Below are positions 7,960 through 16,014 of a stretch of DNA of 36,098 nucleotides, in pieces. Made by a program: the position numbers and the translations under genes. Below the pieces are notes generated by a model. The model was not told where the DNA came from and made no database searches. It worked only from the letters and a program-made list of their open reading frames with translations. Location of the stretch: NCBI GenBank assembly GCA_003249015.1, contig QBLS01000001.1:290901-326998 (forward strand), given 5' to 3'. The stretch is from Pseudanabaena sp. (lineage in GTDB: Bacteria > Cyanobacteriota > Cyanobacteriia > Pseudanabaenales > Pseudanabaenaceae). Numbering within the stretch: position 1 is the stretch's first letter; each line of letters opens with the position of its first letter.

Positions 7960-8708
7960 TACCAATTCACATTTGCAGCGGCGGTGATCACAATCGGATG
8001 CAGCCAACGAAATATCACTACGGTGATCGCCACGCCAATGTAAGCAGGACGGAGAAACTCTTTAAAGACAAACTGCTGTCTGCCCTGTGCGATCGCTAAA
8101 AATGGAAATACAGAGGTACGCTTTTTTAACTCCAAGAAGGCTTCGCCATGACGCTTAAATAGTCGCTGATCGCCATGCCAAACTGCAAATAAGTGATAGC
8201 TAACAAGCGCGATCGCCGTGGTCAGAGCAAAGGACGTACCTAACCAAAGCGTATGGGCAATGCACCAAAGACTCATCCCTAACAATTGGGGATGGCGGCT
8301 GATGCGCGTAATTCCTGTTTCAAATAGGTATACTTGCGGTTTTTGAATCGCGGCTACTTCTCCCAAATTAAAAGTAGCGGGATAGAGGAATAAAAAGGCG
8401 ATCGCCGACAGCACTAATACAAACTCATGGAGTCCTGTTACACCCTGAAAATTCCATAGCGACAAGCCATCATAGCGATGATTGAAATAGTAAATAAACA
8501 AGACTACGGCGAGGGGAATGCTGACTAGGGCAAAGGCAACCCGATATAGCCTTGCCCCAACTTTTTGTTCTGCCCAAATTCGTAATGCCGCAAGTCCACT
8601 ATGGGCGATCGCAAATCCTAAAATTAATCCCACCATGACAAAATGGCTGTAATAGTCTGTAAAAAAGGCATTTAGAGATGTCATGGTGATTGATAGCAAC
8701 AAAAGCAT
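7959..8708 (-). CDS. 15-cis-zeta-carotene isomerase (Z-ISO, NnrU family)
   Basis: A 249-residue membrane protein with about six to seven hydrophobic segments. It isomerises the 15-cis bond of zeta-carotene between the two desaturase steps of carotenoid synthesis. It matches plant Z-ISO closely as I remember it: HSGLAALRIWAEQKVGARLYR, ALVSIPLAVVLFIYYFNHRYDG, FLYPATFNLGEVAAI, ITRISRHPQLLGMSLWCIAHTLW and HGEAFLELKKRTSVFPF. The conserved histidines in HSG and SRHP are the heme-ligand candidates known for the family. Database names such as NnrU would under-call it. Start is ATG 8708, or the internal ATG 8684 (MTSLNAFF). Its neighbours fit isoprenoid/pigment metabolism. Confidence 0.85.
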   Translation of the reverse strand: MLLLLSITMTSLNAFFTDYYSHFVMVGLILGFAIAHSGLAALRIWAEQKVGARLYRVAFALVSIPLAVVLFIYYFNHRYDGLSLWNFQGVTGLHEFVLVLSAIAFLFLYPATFNLGEVAAIQKPQVYLFETGITRISRHPQLLGMSLWCIAHTLWLGTSFALTTAIALVSYHLFAVWHGDQRLFKRHGEAFLELKKRTSVFPFLAIAQGRQQFVFKEFLRPAYIGVAITVVIFRWLHPIVITAAANVNW

Positions 8709-8776
8709 GAAGTTCGTTATAAATTTTAACTTTTATTATGGATAAGTAACTGAGTGCAACTAAATATAAAAACCTA

Positions 8777-8813
8777 AAGCGTTTGGTGCACGCGCAGCGT
8801 GCACCAAACGCTT
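8777..8813. repeat. GC-rich palindrome between divergent genes
   Basis: Arms 8777-8793 and 8797-8813 (AAGCGTTTGGTGCACGC) are perfect around GCA. It lies between the starts of the divergent isomerase and hydrolase genes, so it is not a terminator for either. Confidence 0.75.
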
Positions 8814-8857
8814 CAAATGTTTAGTGCTAACGCAAAACCCCTCCACAATTTTTAAAA

Positions 8858-9691
8858 ATGCCAAAACTAACCCGCCGAGAATTTATCGCGATCAGCAGTC
8901 TCACTACTGGCTTTGCGATCGCTGTGCAGCCGATTTCCGCAAAAGTGATCACCACTGACCAACAGGGCATCGTCGCAGGAGAAATCAAAATACCCGTTAA
9001 AGATGGCACTATTCCCGCCTATCGCGCCAGACCAACCTTGGGGCAAGATTTTCCTGTAGTACTTGTGATTCAAGAAATTTTTGGCGTTCACGCTTACATT
9101 CAAGATGTCTGTCGCCGTTTGGCGAAGTTGGGATATTTGGCGATCGCCCCTGAAATGTTTTATCGTCAAGGCGATGTCTCGAAGTTAGATGGCATTGACG
9201 AAATTCGCAAAGTGGTCAGTCAAGTTCCCGACGCACAGGTAATGGCTGATCTTGATGCCGCAGTTGCATGGGCAGTCAAATCAAGCAAGGGAAATCCTGA
9301 CAAAGTTGCCATTACAGGCTTTTGCTGGGGTGGTCGCATTACATGGCTCTATTCTGCTCACAATCCCAAAGTTAAAGCTGGCGTAGCTTGGTACGGCAGA
9401 TTAGTGGGAGAGTCAACAGCGCTCACACCAAAGCACCCAGTCGATATAGCCTCAAGTCTGCAAGTGCCAGTTTTGGGGCTATATGGGGGCAAAGATACGG
9501 GTATTCCTTTAGATACAGTAGATCAGATGCGTTCTAAGTTAAGTGGATGCAGTGCCAGTTCAGAAATCGTAGTTTATCCAGAAGCTCCCCATGCTTTTCA
9601 TGCGGACTATCGCCCTTCCTATCGCCAGACTGAAGCTGAGGATGGCTGGAAGCGGATGTTGGCGTGGTTTAGCAAAAATGGCGTAGCCTAG
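8858..9691 (+). CDS. Dienelactone hydrolase family protein with Tat signal
   Basis: An alpha/beta hydrolase of 277 residues. The N-terminus [19 protein letters not shown] is a twin-arginine signal (RREF), with likely cleavage after about residue 28, so the enzyme should be periplasmic or lumenal. The triad is visible: Cys156 in GFCWGG, Asp213 in YGGKDTGIP, His245 in EAPHAFH. The family Glu in VIQEIFGVH (Glu73) is also present. The family hydrolyses lactones and other esters; the real substrate is unknown. It stands alone, followed by a one-mismatch copy of the contig-end repeat arm and a GC-core hairpin. Confidence 0.87.
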   Translation: MPKLTRREFIAISSLTTGFAIAVQPISAKVITTDQQGIVAGEIKIPVKDGTIPAYRARPTLGQDFPVVLVIQEIFGVHAYIQDVCRRLAKLGYLAIAPEMFYRQGDVSKLDGIDEIRKVVSQVPDAQVMADLDAAVAWAVKSSKGNPDKVAITGFCWGGRITWLYSAHNPKVKAGVAWYGRLVGESTALTPKHPVDIASSLQVPVLGLYGGKDTGIPLDTVDQMRSKLSGCSASSEIVVYPEAPHAFHADYRPSYRQTEAEDGWKRMLAWFSKNGVA

Positions 9692-9743
9692 GCTTCGACT
9701 CCGCTCAGCCAACCTGTTTGATGGCGGCGCATCGCGCCGCCAT
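9691..9743. repeat. Contig-end-type repeat arm plus GC-core hairpin
   Basis: 9691-9710 differs by one base from the arm at 36054-36073. ATGGCGGCGC (9721-9730), loop ATC, and GCGCCGCCAT (9734-9743) follow. They sit between the hydrolase stop and the mutL start. Confidence 0.7.
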
Positions 9744-9769
9744 TTCGCTCCTACAGCTATGATAATTCC

Positions 9770-11419
9770 ATGTCCATCAATCTCCTACCCATTGAAGTTG
9801 TCCATTTAATCGCCGCAGGTGAGGTGATTGACTCATTATCCGCAGTGGTTCGCGAATTGGCGGAAAATGCGATCGATGCTGGTGCAACCAGAATTGTGAT
9901 TTCTATCTGGATGGATACGCTATCGGTGCAGATGAGCGATAACGGCTGTGGGATGGAGCCCGATGACCTATTTCGTGCCGCAACACCCCATACCACTAGC
10001 AAAATCAATAATGTCGCAGATTTACAACAAATCCGCAGTCTTGGCTTTCGCGGTGAAGCACTCTATAGCCTCGCTCAGCTTGCCGACTTGCAGATCTGCA
10101 GTCGCCCGATCGCGCAACCTGTCGGCTATCAAGTTCAGTATGATCACCAAGGCAAATTGATTGCCGATCCTAAAGTAATCGCGATCGCCTCTGGTACGGT
10201 GGTCACTGTGCAAAATCTTTTTTTTCGCTATCCCAATCGCTTGCAGTCCTTACCCAGCAATTCGCAACAGGTGCGTAAGCTTCAATTACAGATTCAGCAC
10301 ATGGCGATCGCCAATCCCCAGATTAATTGGCAAGTGCATCTCAATGATCGCGAGTGGCTGACGATTTGGTCAGGAGAGAATGCGAGTGAAATCCTGCCTC
10401 AGATCATCAGTTCAGTGCAGCCCTATGACTTGATTTACAAAAGTCTAGAGCTTGACTCTTTAAATGGAACTAAAATCCAGCTTACCCTTGGCAGACCCGA
10501 TCGCCTGTCACGCCGTCGTCCCGACTGGATTAAGATTATTCTTAATGGAAGAGTGATCACACTTCTAGAACTAGAGCAAACAGTTTTGACAGCTTTAGAG
10601 AGAATATTGCCACGCCATCGGTTTCCCCTCTGCATTGTTGATTTAAATTTATCCTGCGATCGCCTTGACTGGAACCGCCACCCTGCTAAAAATGAAGTCT
10701 ATATTCAAAATCTCGAAGAGCTACAAAATCAACTAAAGGAATGTATTACAGAGGCTATGAAGTTTCCAGAACCAAATGTCAGTGGCAGTTACAACAGCAT
10801 TACCAATAAATTACTACAAACGGCGGAACGCAAAACTGCTTATCTAATTCCTACTAAGCAGGAAAATTTTAATCAACCTAGTTTCTCGATTAAAGCGATC
10901 GCACAAGTTCTTGATACTTACATTCTTGCTGAACATCAAGGTGGGTTATGGTTAGTCGAACAGCACGTCGCCCATGAAAGAATTCTCTTTGAACAGATCG
11001 AATCACAGTGGCAGATAGTTCCAATTTCTCAGCCAATCTTACTAAAACAAACTTCGCAAATATCCGATCGCGGAGTGGAACAACTTCAAGCTTTGGGAAT
11101 GGAAGTGGAAGCTTTTGGTAATAATCTCTGGGCAGTGCGATCGCTTCCCGAAATTCTAATCGATCATCCTGAATGTGCCGCAGTCTTGCAAGAAATGAGT
11201 CAGCAGGAAGATCCTTCCCTAGCTAGAGCGACAGCAGCCTGTCGCAGTGCAGTGCGTAACGGTACAAAGCTAGAAATGTCAGTCATGCGAGATTTACTCA
11301 ACCAATGGCAACAAACTCGCAATCCCCACACCTGTCCCCATGGTCGTCCGATTTGTCTGGCGATCGATGAGTCTGACTTAGCTAGATTTTTTCGGCGCAA
11401 TTGGCTAATTGCAAAGTAA
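9770..11419 (+). CDS. mutL: DNA mismatch repair protein MutL
   Basis: A GHKL ATPase that links MutS mismatch recognition to strand incision. The N-terminal motifs are intact: ELAENAIDAGATRI (catalytic Glu), DNGCGM, TPHTTSKI and SLGFRGEAL. A linker around residues 330-375 leads to the C-terminal dimerisation domain. That domain has EQHVAHERILFE at the place of the metal-binding endonuclease motif DQHA-x2-E-x4-E (first Asp is Glu, Ala is Val), plus ACRSAVRNG and CPHGRPICL, motifs shared with endonuclease-type MutL. At 549 residues it is slightly short but complete. No mutS nearby. Confidence 0.93.
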   Translation: MSINLLPIEVVHLIAAGEVIDSLSAVVRELAENAIDAGATRIVISIWMDTLSVQMSDNGCGMEPDDLFRAATPHTTSKINNVADLQQIRSLGFRGEALYSLAQLADLQICSRPIAQPVGYQVQYDHQGKLIADPKVIAIASGTVVTVQNLFFRYPNRLQSLPSNSQQVRKLQLQIQHMAIANPQINWQVHLNDREWLTIWSGENASEILPQIISSVQPYDLIYKSLELDSLNGTKIQLTLGRPDRLSRRRPDWIKIILNGRVITLLELEQTVLTALERILPRHRFPLCIVDLNLSCDRLDWNRHPAKNEVYIQNLEELQNQLKECITEAMKFPEPNVSGSYNSITNKLLQTAERKTAYLIPTKQENFNQPSFSIKAIAQVLDTYILAEHQGGLWLVEQHVAHERILFEQIESQWQIVPISQPILLKQTSQISDRGVEQLQALGMEVEAFGNNLWAVRSLPEILIDHPECAAVLQEMSQQEDPSLARATAACRSAVRNGTKLEMSVMRDLLNQWQQTRNPHTCPHGRPICLAIDESDLARFFRRNWLIAK

Positions 11420-11455
11420 AGTTTGAACCGCCCGCGTAGCGGGCGGTTCAAACTT
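11419..11455 (+). terminator. mutL terminator
   Basis: Arms 11419-11435 and 11439-11455 (AAGTTTGAACCGCCCGC) are perfect around GTA and start at the last base of the mutL stop codon. Confidence 0.75.
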
Positions 11456-11545
11456 GCTAAATATCGTTAGCTGAGAAAATCGAAGCCTCTCACCACTCAT
11501 TGAGGTTCGCTATATTTGACAAAGACAGTAAGGAGTAATTTCTAG

Positions 11546-11692
11546 ATGGCTCACAAAGGGAATAAATCTTTTTTACCTAGCAAGGACTGCGTGGTGTGTG
11601 GCAAGCCATTCGCTTGGCGCAAAAAATGGGAAAAGTGTTGGGATGAAGTCAAATATTGTAGCGATCGCTGTCGTAAGCAAAAAGGATCTTAA
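11546..11692 (+). CDS. DUF2256 zinc-ribbon-like small protein
   Basis: A 48-residue [17 protein letters not shown] onward, with AGGAG at 11531-11535, ten bases before the ATG. It contains CVVCGKPF, a central WEKCW and [11 protein letters not shown]. The CxxC and CxxxC pairs (Cys15, 18, 38, 42) should bind one zinc ion, with Cys31 between them. This is the DUF2256 family pattern: short, lysine- and tryptophan-rich and probably nucleic-acid-binding, with no established function. It is between mutL and chlP with its own ribosome binding site. Confidence 0.85.
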   Translation: MAHKGNKSFLPSKDCVVCGKPFAWRKKWEKCWDEVKYCSDRCRKQKGS

Positions 11693-11853
11693 AAGGCGCA
11701 AAACGCGGCAAAAATGACTATAGCCAACCTTAATAGGTATACAAAACAATACAAATGTTAATATTCGTCAATTTTGCCCCAATCTCTCTATGGTCAATGC
11801 TAACATCCAGAATAGTTAACCTATATATTTAGACATAGCTTTAGGAGCGCATT

Positions 11854-13074
11854 TTGACATTACGAGTTGCTGTTGTAGGCGGCGGGCCTGCGGGTTCCTG
11901 TGCAGCCGAAACACTTGCCAAAGCAGGAATTGAGACCTACATATTTGAGCGTAAACTGGACAACGCCAAACCCTGCGGTGGAGCAATTCCTCTATGTATG
12001 GTTTCCGAGTTTGAGTTACCTCCTGAAATTATTGATCGCCGTGTTCGCAACATGAAGATGATCTCTCCCAGCAATGTGGAAGTAGACATCAAACTGGATA
12101 ATCCCGATGAATACATCGGTATGTGTCGCCGCGAAATTTTGGATGCTTTTTTACGCAATCGAGCTGCTAGCCTTGGCGCGAAGCTAATTAATGGGCGCAT
12201 CCTCGACATCAAGATTACCGAAAATGGTAAACAGCCCTATGTCCTCACCTACTCAGACTTTGCCGAAGGCGGCAATGAGGGCGTAATGCGTAATCTGGAA
12301 GTGGATTTAATCGTTGGTGCTGATGGTGCTAACTCTGTGGTTGCTAAGGCGATCGATGCTGGTGACTACAACTACGCGATCGCTTTCCAAGAACGCATTC
12401 GGATCTCGCCCGACAAGATGGAATATTACAAAGATCTTGCGGAAATGTATGTGGGCGACGATGTATCCCCCGACTTCTATGCGTGGGTTTTTCCTAAGTA
12501 CGATCACGTTGCCGTTGGTACAGGCACAATGCATAAGAACCAACGCATGATCAAGCAATTGCAAGCAGGTATTCGCGCCCGTGCTTTGCCTCGCATCGAA
12601 GGCGGCGAAGTGATCAAAATCGAAGCTCACCCCATTCCTGAGCATCCCCGTCCTCGCCGTGTAGTGGGACGTGCTGCCCTCGTTGGCGATGCGGCTGGCT
12701 ATGTGACCAAATCTAGCGGTGAAGGTATTTATTTCGCGGCTAAGTCGGGTCGGATGTGTGCCGAAGCGATCGTAGAGTTTGCTGAAGGTGGTAAGCGTAT
12801 TCCTACGGAAGCTGACCTTAAGGTTTACATCAAGCGTTGGGATAAGCAGTATGGTTTGACCTACCGAGTCCTAGACATTCTCCAAAATGTCTTTTACGCC
12901 ACCAATGCGACCCGTGAAGCTTTTGTGGAAATGTGCGCCGATAAGGATGTTCAGAAACTCACCTTTGACAGCTATCTCTATAAAACAGTTGTTCCTGCTA
13001 ATCCCTTTACACAGTTAAAGCTCACTTTCAAAACGATTGGTAGTCTGCTGCGTGGCAACGCCCTAGCTCCCTAA
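11854..13074 (+). CDS. chlP: Geranylgeranyl diphosphate/chlorophyll reductase
   Basis: A flavoprotein that reduces three double bonds of the geranylgeranyl chain, giving phytyl for chlorophyll, tocopherol and phylloquinone. The N-terminal FAD motif is VAVVGGGPAGSCAAETL, followed by CGGAIPLCM, then GADGANSVVAKAI and the second FAD region RAALVGDAAGYVTKSSGEGIYFA. The 406-residue length is usual for ChlP. The start is TTG at 11854, supported by TAGGAG at 11842-11847 and by the match of the first residues to the family. It is monocistronic, ended by a strong palindrome. It acts in the same phytol economy as the kinase-like gene at 7177. Confidence 0.95.
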   Translation: MTLRVAVVGGGPAGSCAAETLAKAGIETYIFERKLDNAKPCGGAIPLCMVSEFELPPEIIDRRVRNMKMISPSNVEVDIKLDNPDEYIGMCRREILDAFLRNRAASLGAKLINGRILDIKITENGKQPYVLTYSDFAEGGNEGVMRNLEVDLIVGADGANSVVAKAIDAGDYNYAIAFQERIRISPDKMEYYKDLAEMYVGDDVSPDFYAWVFPKYDHVAVGTGTMHKNQRMIKQLQAGIRARALPRIEGGEVIKIEAHPIPEHPRPRRVVGRAALVGDAAGYVTKSSGEGIYFAAKSGRMCAEAIVEFAEGGKRIPTEADLKVYIKRWDKQYGLTYRVLDILQNVFYATNATREAFVEMCADKDVQKLTFDSYLYKTVVPANPFTQLKLTFKTIGSLLRGNALAP

Positions 13075-13086
13075 CCAATTTTCAAA

Positions 13087-13137
13087 AGCCCAAAAGAGTA
13101 ATGGCGGCGCATTGCGCCGCCATTACTCTTTTGGGCT
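13087..13137. terminator. Bidirectional terminator between converging genes
   Basis: Arms 13087-13110 and 13114-13137 are 24 bp and perfect around ATT, with an ATGGCGGCGC core. It lies just after chlP and overlaps the stop codon of the minus-strand gene (13136-13138). Confidence 0.85.
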
Positions 13138-13603
13138 AGTTCTTAATTTTGAAATATGGCTTGTTAGAGTTAAGACATTCTGTTAGTTCAGGCGATCGCT
13201 CTGTGGTGAAATTATCTTCACGTTTATAGACTGAGCCTCTTACAAAACGCCCAACTAGATTACCAAAGATAATTTCTTCTCTCTTAAATGCATATTGCTG
13301 AATCGCAAGATTGTTGGCTCTGCCTTTCTTTTGTCCATCCTGCAAAGTGTAAACTTCATAATCAACACCTGTCTGATAGCGAGGGATACTTAGCTTTAGC
13401 GACGCGATTAGAGACCCATTATTAGAAAAACCTTGATAGCAAAAACGCTGAGATTCTTCCTTTTTTCCTGTGTCGGTACGTTTGGCGATGGTGATGTAGC
13501 GAGAACCGCCACCCCAATATGTCCCTTCCTCAAGTGCCTCAACAGCTAAAGGAACTAAATTGGTACTGAAAACACTTACAACAATTGCCGCAACTAACTT
13601 CAT
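13136..13603 (-). CDS. Secreted hypothetical protein
   Basis: A 155-residue protein I do not recognise. The N-terminus MKLVAAIVVSVFSTNLVPLAVEALEEG looks like a cleavable signal peptide (cut near residues 20-24). The mature part is small and mostly beta-like, with two cysteines (in RFCYQGF and LTECLNS) that could form a disulfide. YWGGGSRYITIAKR and GVDYEVYTLQDG are probable strands. ATG start at 13603. No operon partner is evident. Confidence 0.6.
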   Translation of the reverse strand: MKLVAAIVVSVFSTNLVPLAVEALEEGTYWGGGSRYITIAKRTDTGKKEESQRFCYQGFSNNGSLIASLKLSIPRYQTGVDYEVYTLQDGQKKGRANNLAIQQYAFKREEIIFGNLVGRFVRGSVYKREDNFTTERSPELTECLNSNKPYFKIKN

Positions 13604-13689
13604 AAACTGTAGATCCCTTACTAAAGTCCCAAGAAAGATCGTAGCGCCTTGCGACGCAACCCTTCTTCGGATTTATGGCGCGTATTTAT

Positions 13690-13732
13690 CAGAATATGAG
13701 TGGCGGCGCTTCGCGCCGCCACTCATATTCTG
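13690..13732 (-). terminator. Hairpin after the TIGR04376-type gene
   Basis: Arms 13690-13709 and 13713-13732 (CAGAATATGAGTGGCGGCGC) are perfect around TTC. It shares the core and ATGAGTGGC word with the copies near 107, 2270 and 7040. Confidence 0.75.
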
Positions 13733-13736
13733 GGGA

Positions 13737-14309
13737 TTATCTGCCCATATTTCGTTTGAGCCGTTCCAGTTCTTCATCCATTTCCCAACGACGGAAAGTT
13801 TCTTCTAACTCGTCATTGGTATCCCTTGCAGGGGGAGTATAGAGATTGTCCCAATTGAGAGGAGTAGCAAAGGGGGCTTTAGCCTTAGCGGTTTTAGCCG
13901 CCTCGGCGATTTTGGCTTGAACTTCTTGGCGACGCTCCTCAATCTGTCCCTGTAGTTCTTGGCTATCGATCGCCCGCTTTTTAACTAACTCCATTTGTGC
14001 CCAGATTTGATTGCCTTGACGTAGTAGCGCCGCCTCTCGCTCGCTTGCCGCATCAGCTAAGTCTTTACGATCAAAGGACTTAGCCTTAACTACGCGCTCA
14101 TGCCAAATTTTGATCTCTTCAGCAATTTCCAAAATACGATCTTGGAGTCTTTTTTCTTCTTGTTTAGAAGTAACGATTAGCTTGGCAATTTCTTCTTCCT
14201 GCTGACGTAACTTATCTTCAAGAATCTGTAATTCGATCTGAGGGTTATTACGAATAAATTCTTCTAGACGGGTGTCTAAAAATCTAGAAATATCCTCTAA
14301 TAAACCCAT
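13737..14309 (-). CDS. TIGR04376-type cyanobacterial coiled-coil protein
   Basis: A 190-residue, highly charged protein. Residues about 25-140 are heptad-rich helix (for example LEDKLRQQEEEIAKLI and ELQGQIEERRQEVQAKIAEA), predicted to be a long coiled coil. The N-terminus MGLLEDISRFLDTRLEEFIRNNPQIEL and the C-terminal region LDELEETFRRWEMDEELERLKR-like acidic tail match a cyanobacteria-restricted family I know as TIGR04376; function unknown. AAGGA eight bases before the ATG supports the start. Confidence 0.75.
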   Translation of the reverse strand: MGLLEDISRFLDTRLEEFIRNNPQIELQILEDKLRQQEEEIAKLIVTSKQEEKRLQDRILEIAEEIKIWHERVVKAKSFDRKDLADAASEREAALLRQGNQIWAQMELVKKRAIDSQELQGQIEERRQEVQAKIAEAAKTAKAKAPFATPLNWDNLYTPPARDTNDELEETFRRWEMDEELERLKRNMGR

Positions 14310-14350
14310 AGCCTTTCCTTCTGTGATTTAGTGATTGACCTAAGACGCTC

Positions 14351-14394
14351 TTAGAGATTGTGCAGAACACTATAGTGTTCTGCACAATCTCTAA
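14351..14394 (-). terminator. 44-base perfect palindrome
   Basis: 14351-14372 and 14373-14394 are perfectly complementary with no spacer (TTAGAGATTGTGCAGAACAC in the arm). It begins right after the stop codon of the gene at 14395. Unlike most palindromes here, its centre is TATA, not a GC core with a three-base loop. Confidence 0.75.
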
Positions 14395-15504
14395 TTAAAA
14401 TTTTTGACCGACAAATACGTTCTTCGTTTCCTTGCCGCGCTTCAGGGTAATCTCTTGCTGACTGACACGCGATAAAGTCCAGCTAGTACCAGTAACAGGC
14501 TTGCCCAAGCCAATTGACTGTACAGAGCCATTTATGTCTAACATTGCCATGGAGCGATCGCCCAAATCTAAAATACCGACCAATGTGTACGAAGCACTGG
14601 GCTGTGAAGCTACTGGGGGCGCTACATTAGATGGACTATTGGAGTTGCTAGGATTCCTATTTGTAGAAGCGGATGCTCCATTTAACTCGATCGCACCATT
14701 AGCCGTGGCTGGAGGCAAGGCAAGGGGTGATGGTAAATTGTTGGCTAATGCAGGTGGTTGGTATACAGGCACATACATAGGCTGTTGCATTCCCATCAGT
14801 GGATTTGCTCCAGTAGGTAGATTTCCTGCGAGGGGAGTAGCTAACAGAGGTAAGTTACTGAGCGAGTTATTGCCATTAGTGGCAATGTTGCGATTTTTAT
14901 TCGCCGCCTCCGCTAACATTTTCTTTACTTCTTCGTTGTAGCGCTCGTTGGTGGTACTTTGAGCAACCTGAGTAACTGTCACCGACTGCCTACCGATCCA
15001 AATGCCATGATTAATCGTCCACATCACCGCAGCAATCAAGGCTGAGCTACAGGCGGCAACTATCAATAAACGATCCAGCAGACTATATTTTGATGCAGTC
15101 TCCTCAACCACGGGTGGGACGTTACTGGGTGGTTCTGGATTTCGCATGATGTAGGGCTGAATCCACAGTACATCTTGCTTAGATATGGGAGGTAATGAAA
15201 TATCTGCCATATTCAGCTTAGTAATGCTGACAGAATCCTTTGATGAAAGGACTTCTGGGCTAGAGCTATCTAATTTTGCTAGGGCTACTACGTCAGGGGT
15301 GACTGCCGAGGCGTAGGGAGCAGAATTTTTGGCAGTGCGAGGTGGGCTATTTTTGGACTTTAGCGATCGCTGCTTAGCATAATCAACATGGAGGGTATGC
15401 TCGACTTCCCCAAACAAGTCATCCATTAAGTTTTCAACGTTGTCTGTATAAGCTTCAACGTCTTGAGTCATATAAATCTGTTTTTTACTATCTGTGTTTT
15501 GCAT
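14395..15504 (-). CDS. One-TM protein with GspC/PilP-like C-terminal domain
   Basis: A 369-residue protein with three parts. Residues about 1-135 are acidic/polar cytoplasmic. One transmembrane helix follows at about 145-168 (LLIVAACSSALIAAVMWTIN). Then comes a long Pro/Asn/Ala-rich linker (about 190-300). The last 65 residues (SYTLVGILDLGDRSMAMLDI, then VQSIGLGKPVTGTSWTLSRV) form a compact beta domain. That tail resembles the homology region of GspC/PilP inner-membrane proteins, which dock to secretin in type II secretion and type IV pili. The resemblance is a reading by eye. AGGAGG lies 11 bases before the ATG. Confidence 0.55.
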   Translation of the reverse strand: MQNTDSKKQIYMTQDVEAYTDNVENLMDDLFGEVEHTLHVDYAKQRSLKSKNSPPRTAKNSAPYASAVTPDVVALAKLDSSSPEVLSSKDSVSITKLNMADISLPPISKQDVLWIQPYIMRNPEPPSNVPPVVEETASKYSLLDRLLIVAACSSALIAAVMWTINHGIWIGRQSVTVTQVAQSTTNERYNEEVKKMLAEAANKNRNIATNGNNSLSNLPLLATPLAGNLPTGANPLMGMQQPMYVPVYQPPALANNLPSPLALPPATANGAIELNGASASTNRNPSNSNSPSNVAPPVASQPSASYTLVGILDLGDRSMAMLDINGSVQSIGLGKPVTGTSWTLSRVSQQEITLKRGKETKNVFVGQKF

Positions 15505-16013
15505 CGTCTGCTGACCCTCCTGTTCAATCTCTGTAATATCAACCTATGAAATGGCAATGCCACTTTATAAACTGAAAACTCTTACTAGGTTTAGTTTGTA
15601 ATTCACTTTCGTGAATACTTATGAATGGACATTTCATTAGCGATCGCCTCGAATGCCATATTTGCCAAATCACAATACTTTAAACTTGTCTCAAAAAATA
15701 AGTAAAAATAATACTGGTAAGTGATACCACAGATCGTCCATTAGCGCCATGCTTTTGGTCATATTTTGTAAATATTGGCATCTTGAATGGGCAGTGAGAG
15801 GTATCGAAGCTTGTTTTTTCCATAAACCAAAAAGACGGATTGCGGCGCTTCGCGCCGCAATCCGTCTTTTTGGTTACTTATAGCGGTGCGTAGCACCGTA
15901 ACTAACTGTTTATATTAGATAAAGAAATGGCGTAGCCATTTCTTTATCTAAAAACCCATACTGGGTTTGGTTTTTAATCCACAAAAGTGTAATTACACTT
16001 TTGTGAATTGGTA
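15505..16013. other. 509-base intergenic region rich in repeats
   Basis: No convincing gene. The right-hand 200 bases are filled by a GC-core hairpin (15825-15875), a short CGGTGC-GTA-GCACCG hairpin near 15884-15898 and a composite double-hairpin element (15917-16014). The left 300 bases should hold the promoter of the gene at 15504 and are otherwise featureless. Confidence 0.7.
15825..15875. repeat. GC-core palindrome, 24-bp arms
   Basis: Arms 15825-15848 and 15852-15875 are perfect around TTC. The core is TTGCGGCGC-TTC-GCGCCGCAA and the outer word is AACCAAAAAGACGGA. It lies about 140 bases beyond the DUF1517 stop, too far to be a normal terminator. Confidence 0.8.
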
Positions 16014-16014
16014 T
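15917..16014 (-). repeat. Composite double-hairpin element, copy A
   Basis: Hairpin AGATAAAGAAATGGC-GTA-GCCATTTCTTTATCT (15917-15949) and a 26-base palindrome CACAAAAGTGTAA/TTACACTTTTGTG (15980-16005) are joined by AAACCCATACTGGGTTTGG. On the other strand the same order (hairpin, CCCAGTATGG linker, hairpin) is found at 28665-28760 and more diverged at 25602-25700. Confidence 0.8.

Noticed and set aside
8867-9169. Open frame antisense to the dienelactone hydrolase
   Set aside because: It lies wholly within a gene with a complete catalytic triad and shows no family resemblance.
11739-11754. GTATACAAAACAATAC upstream of chlP as an NtcA site
   Set aside because: Ten-base spacer, so it does not fit the consensus.
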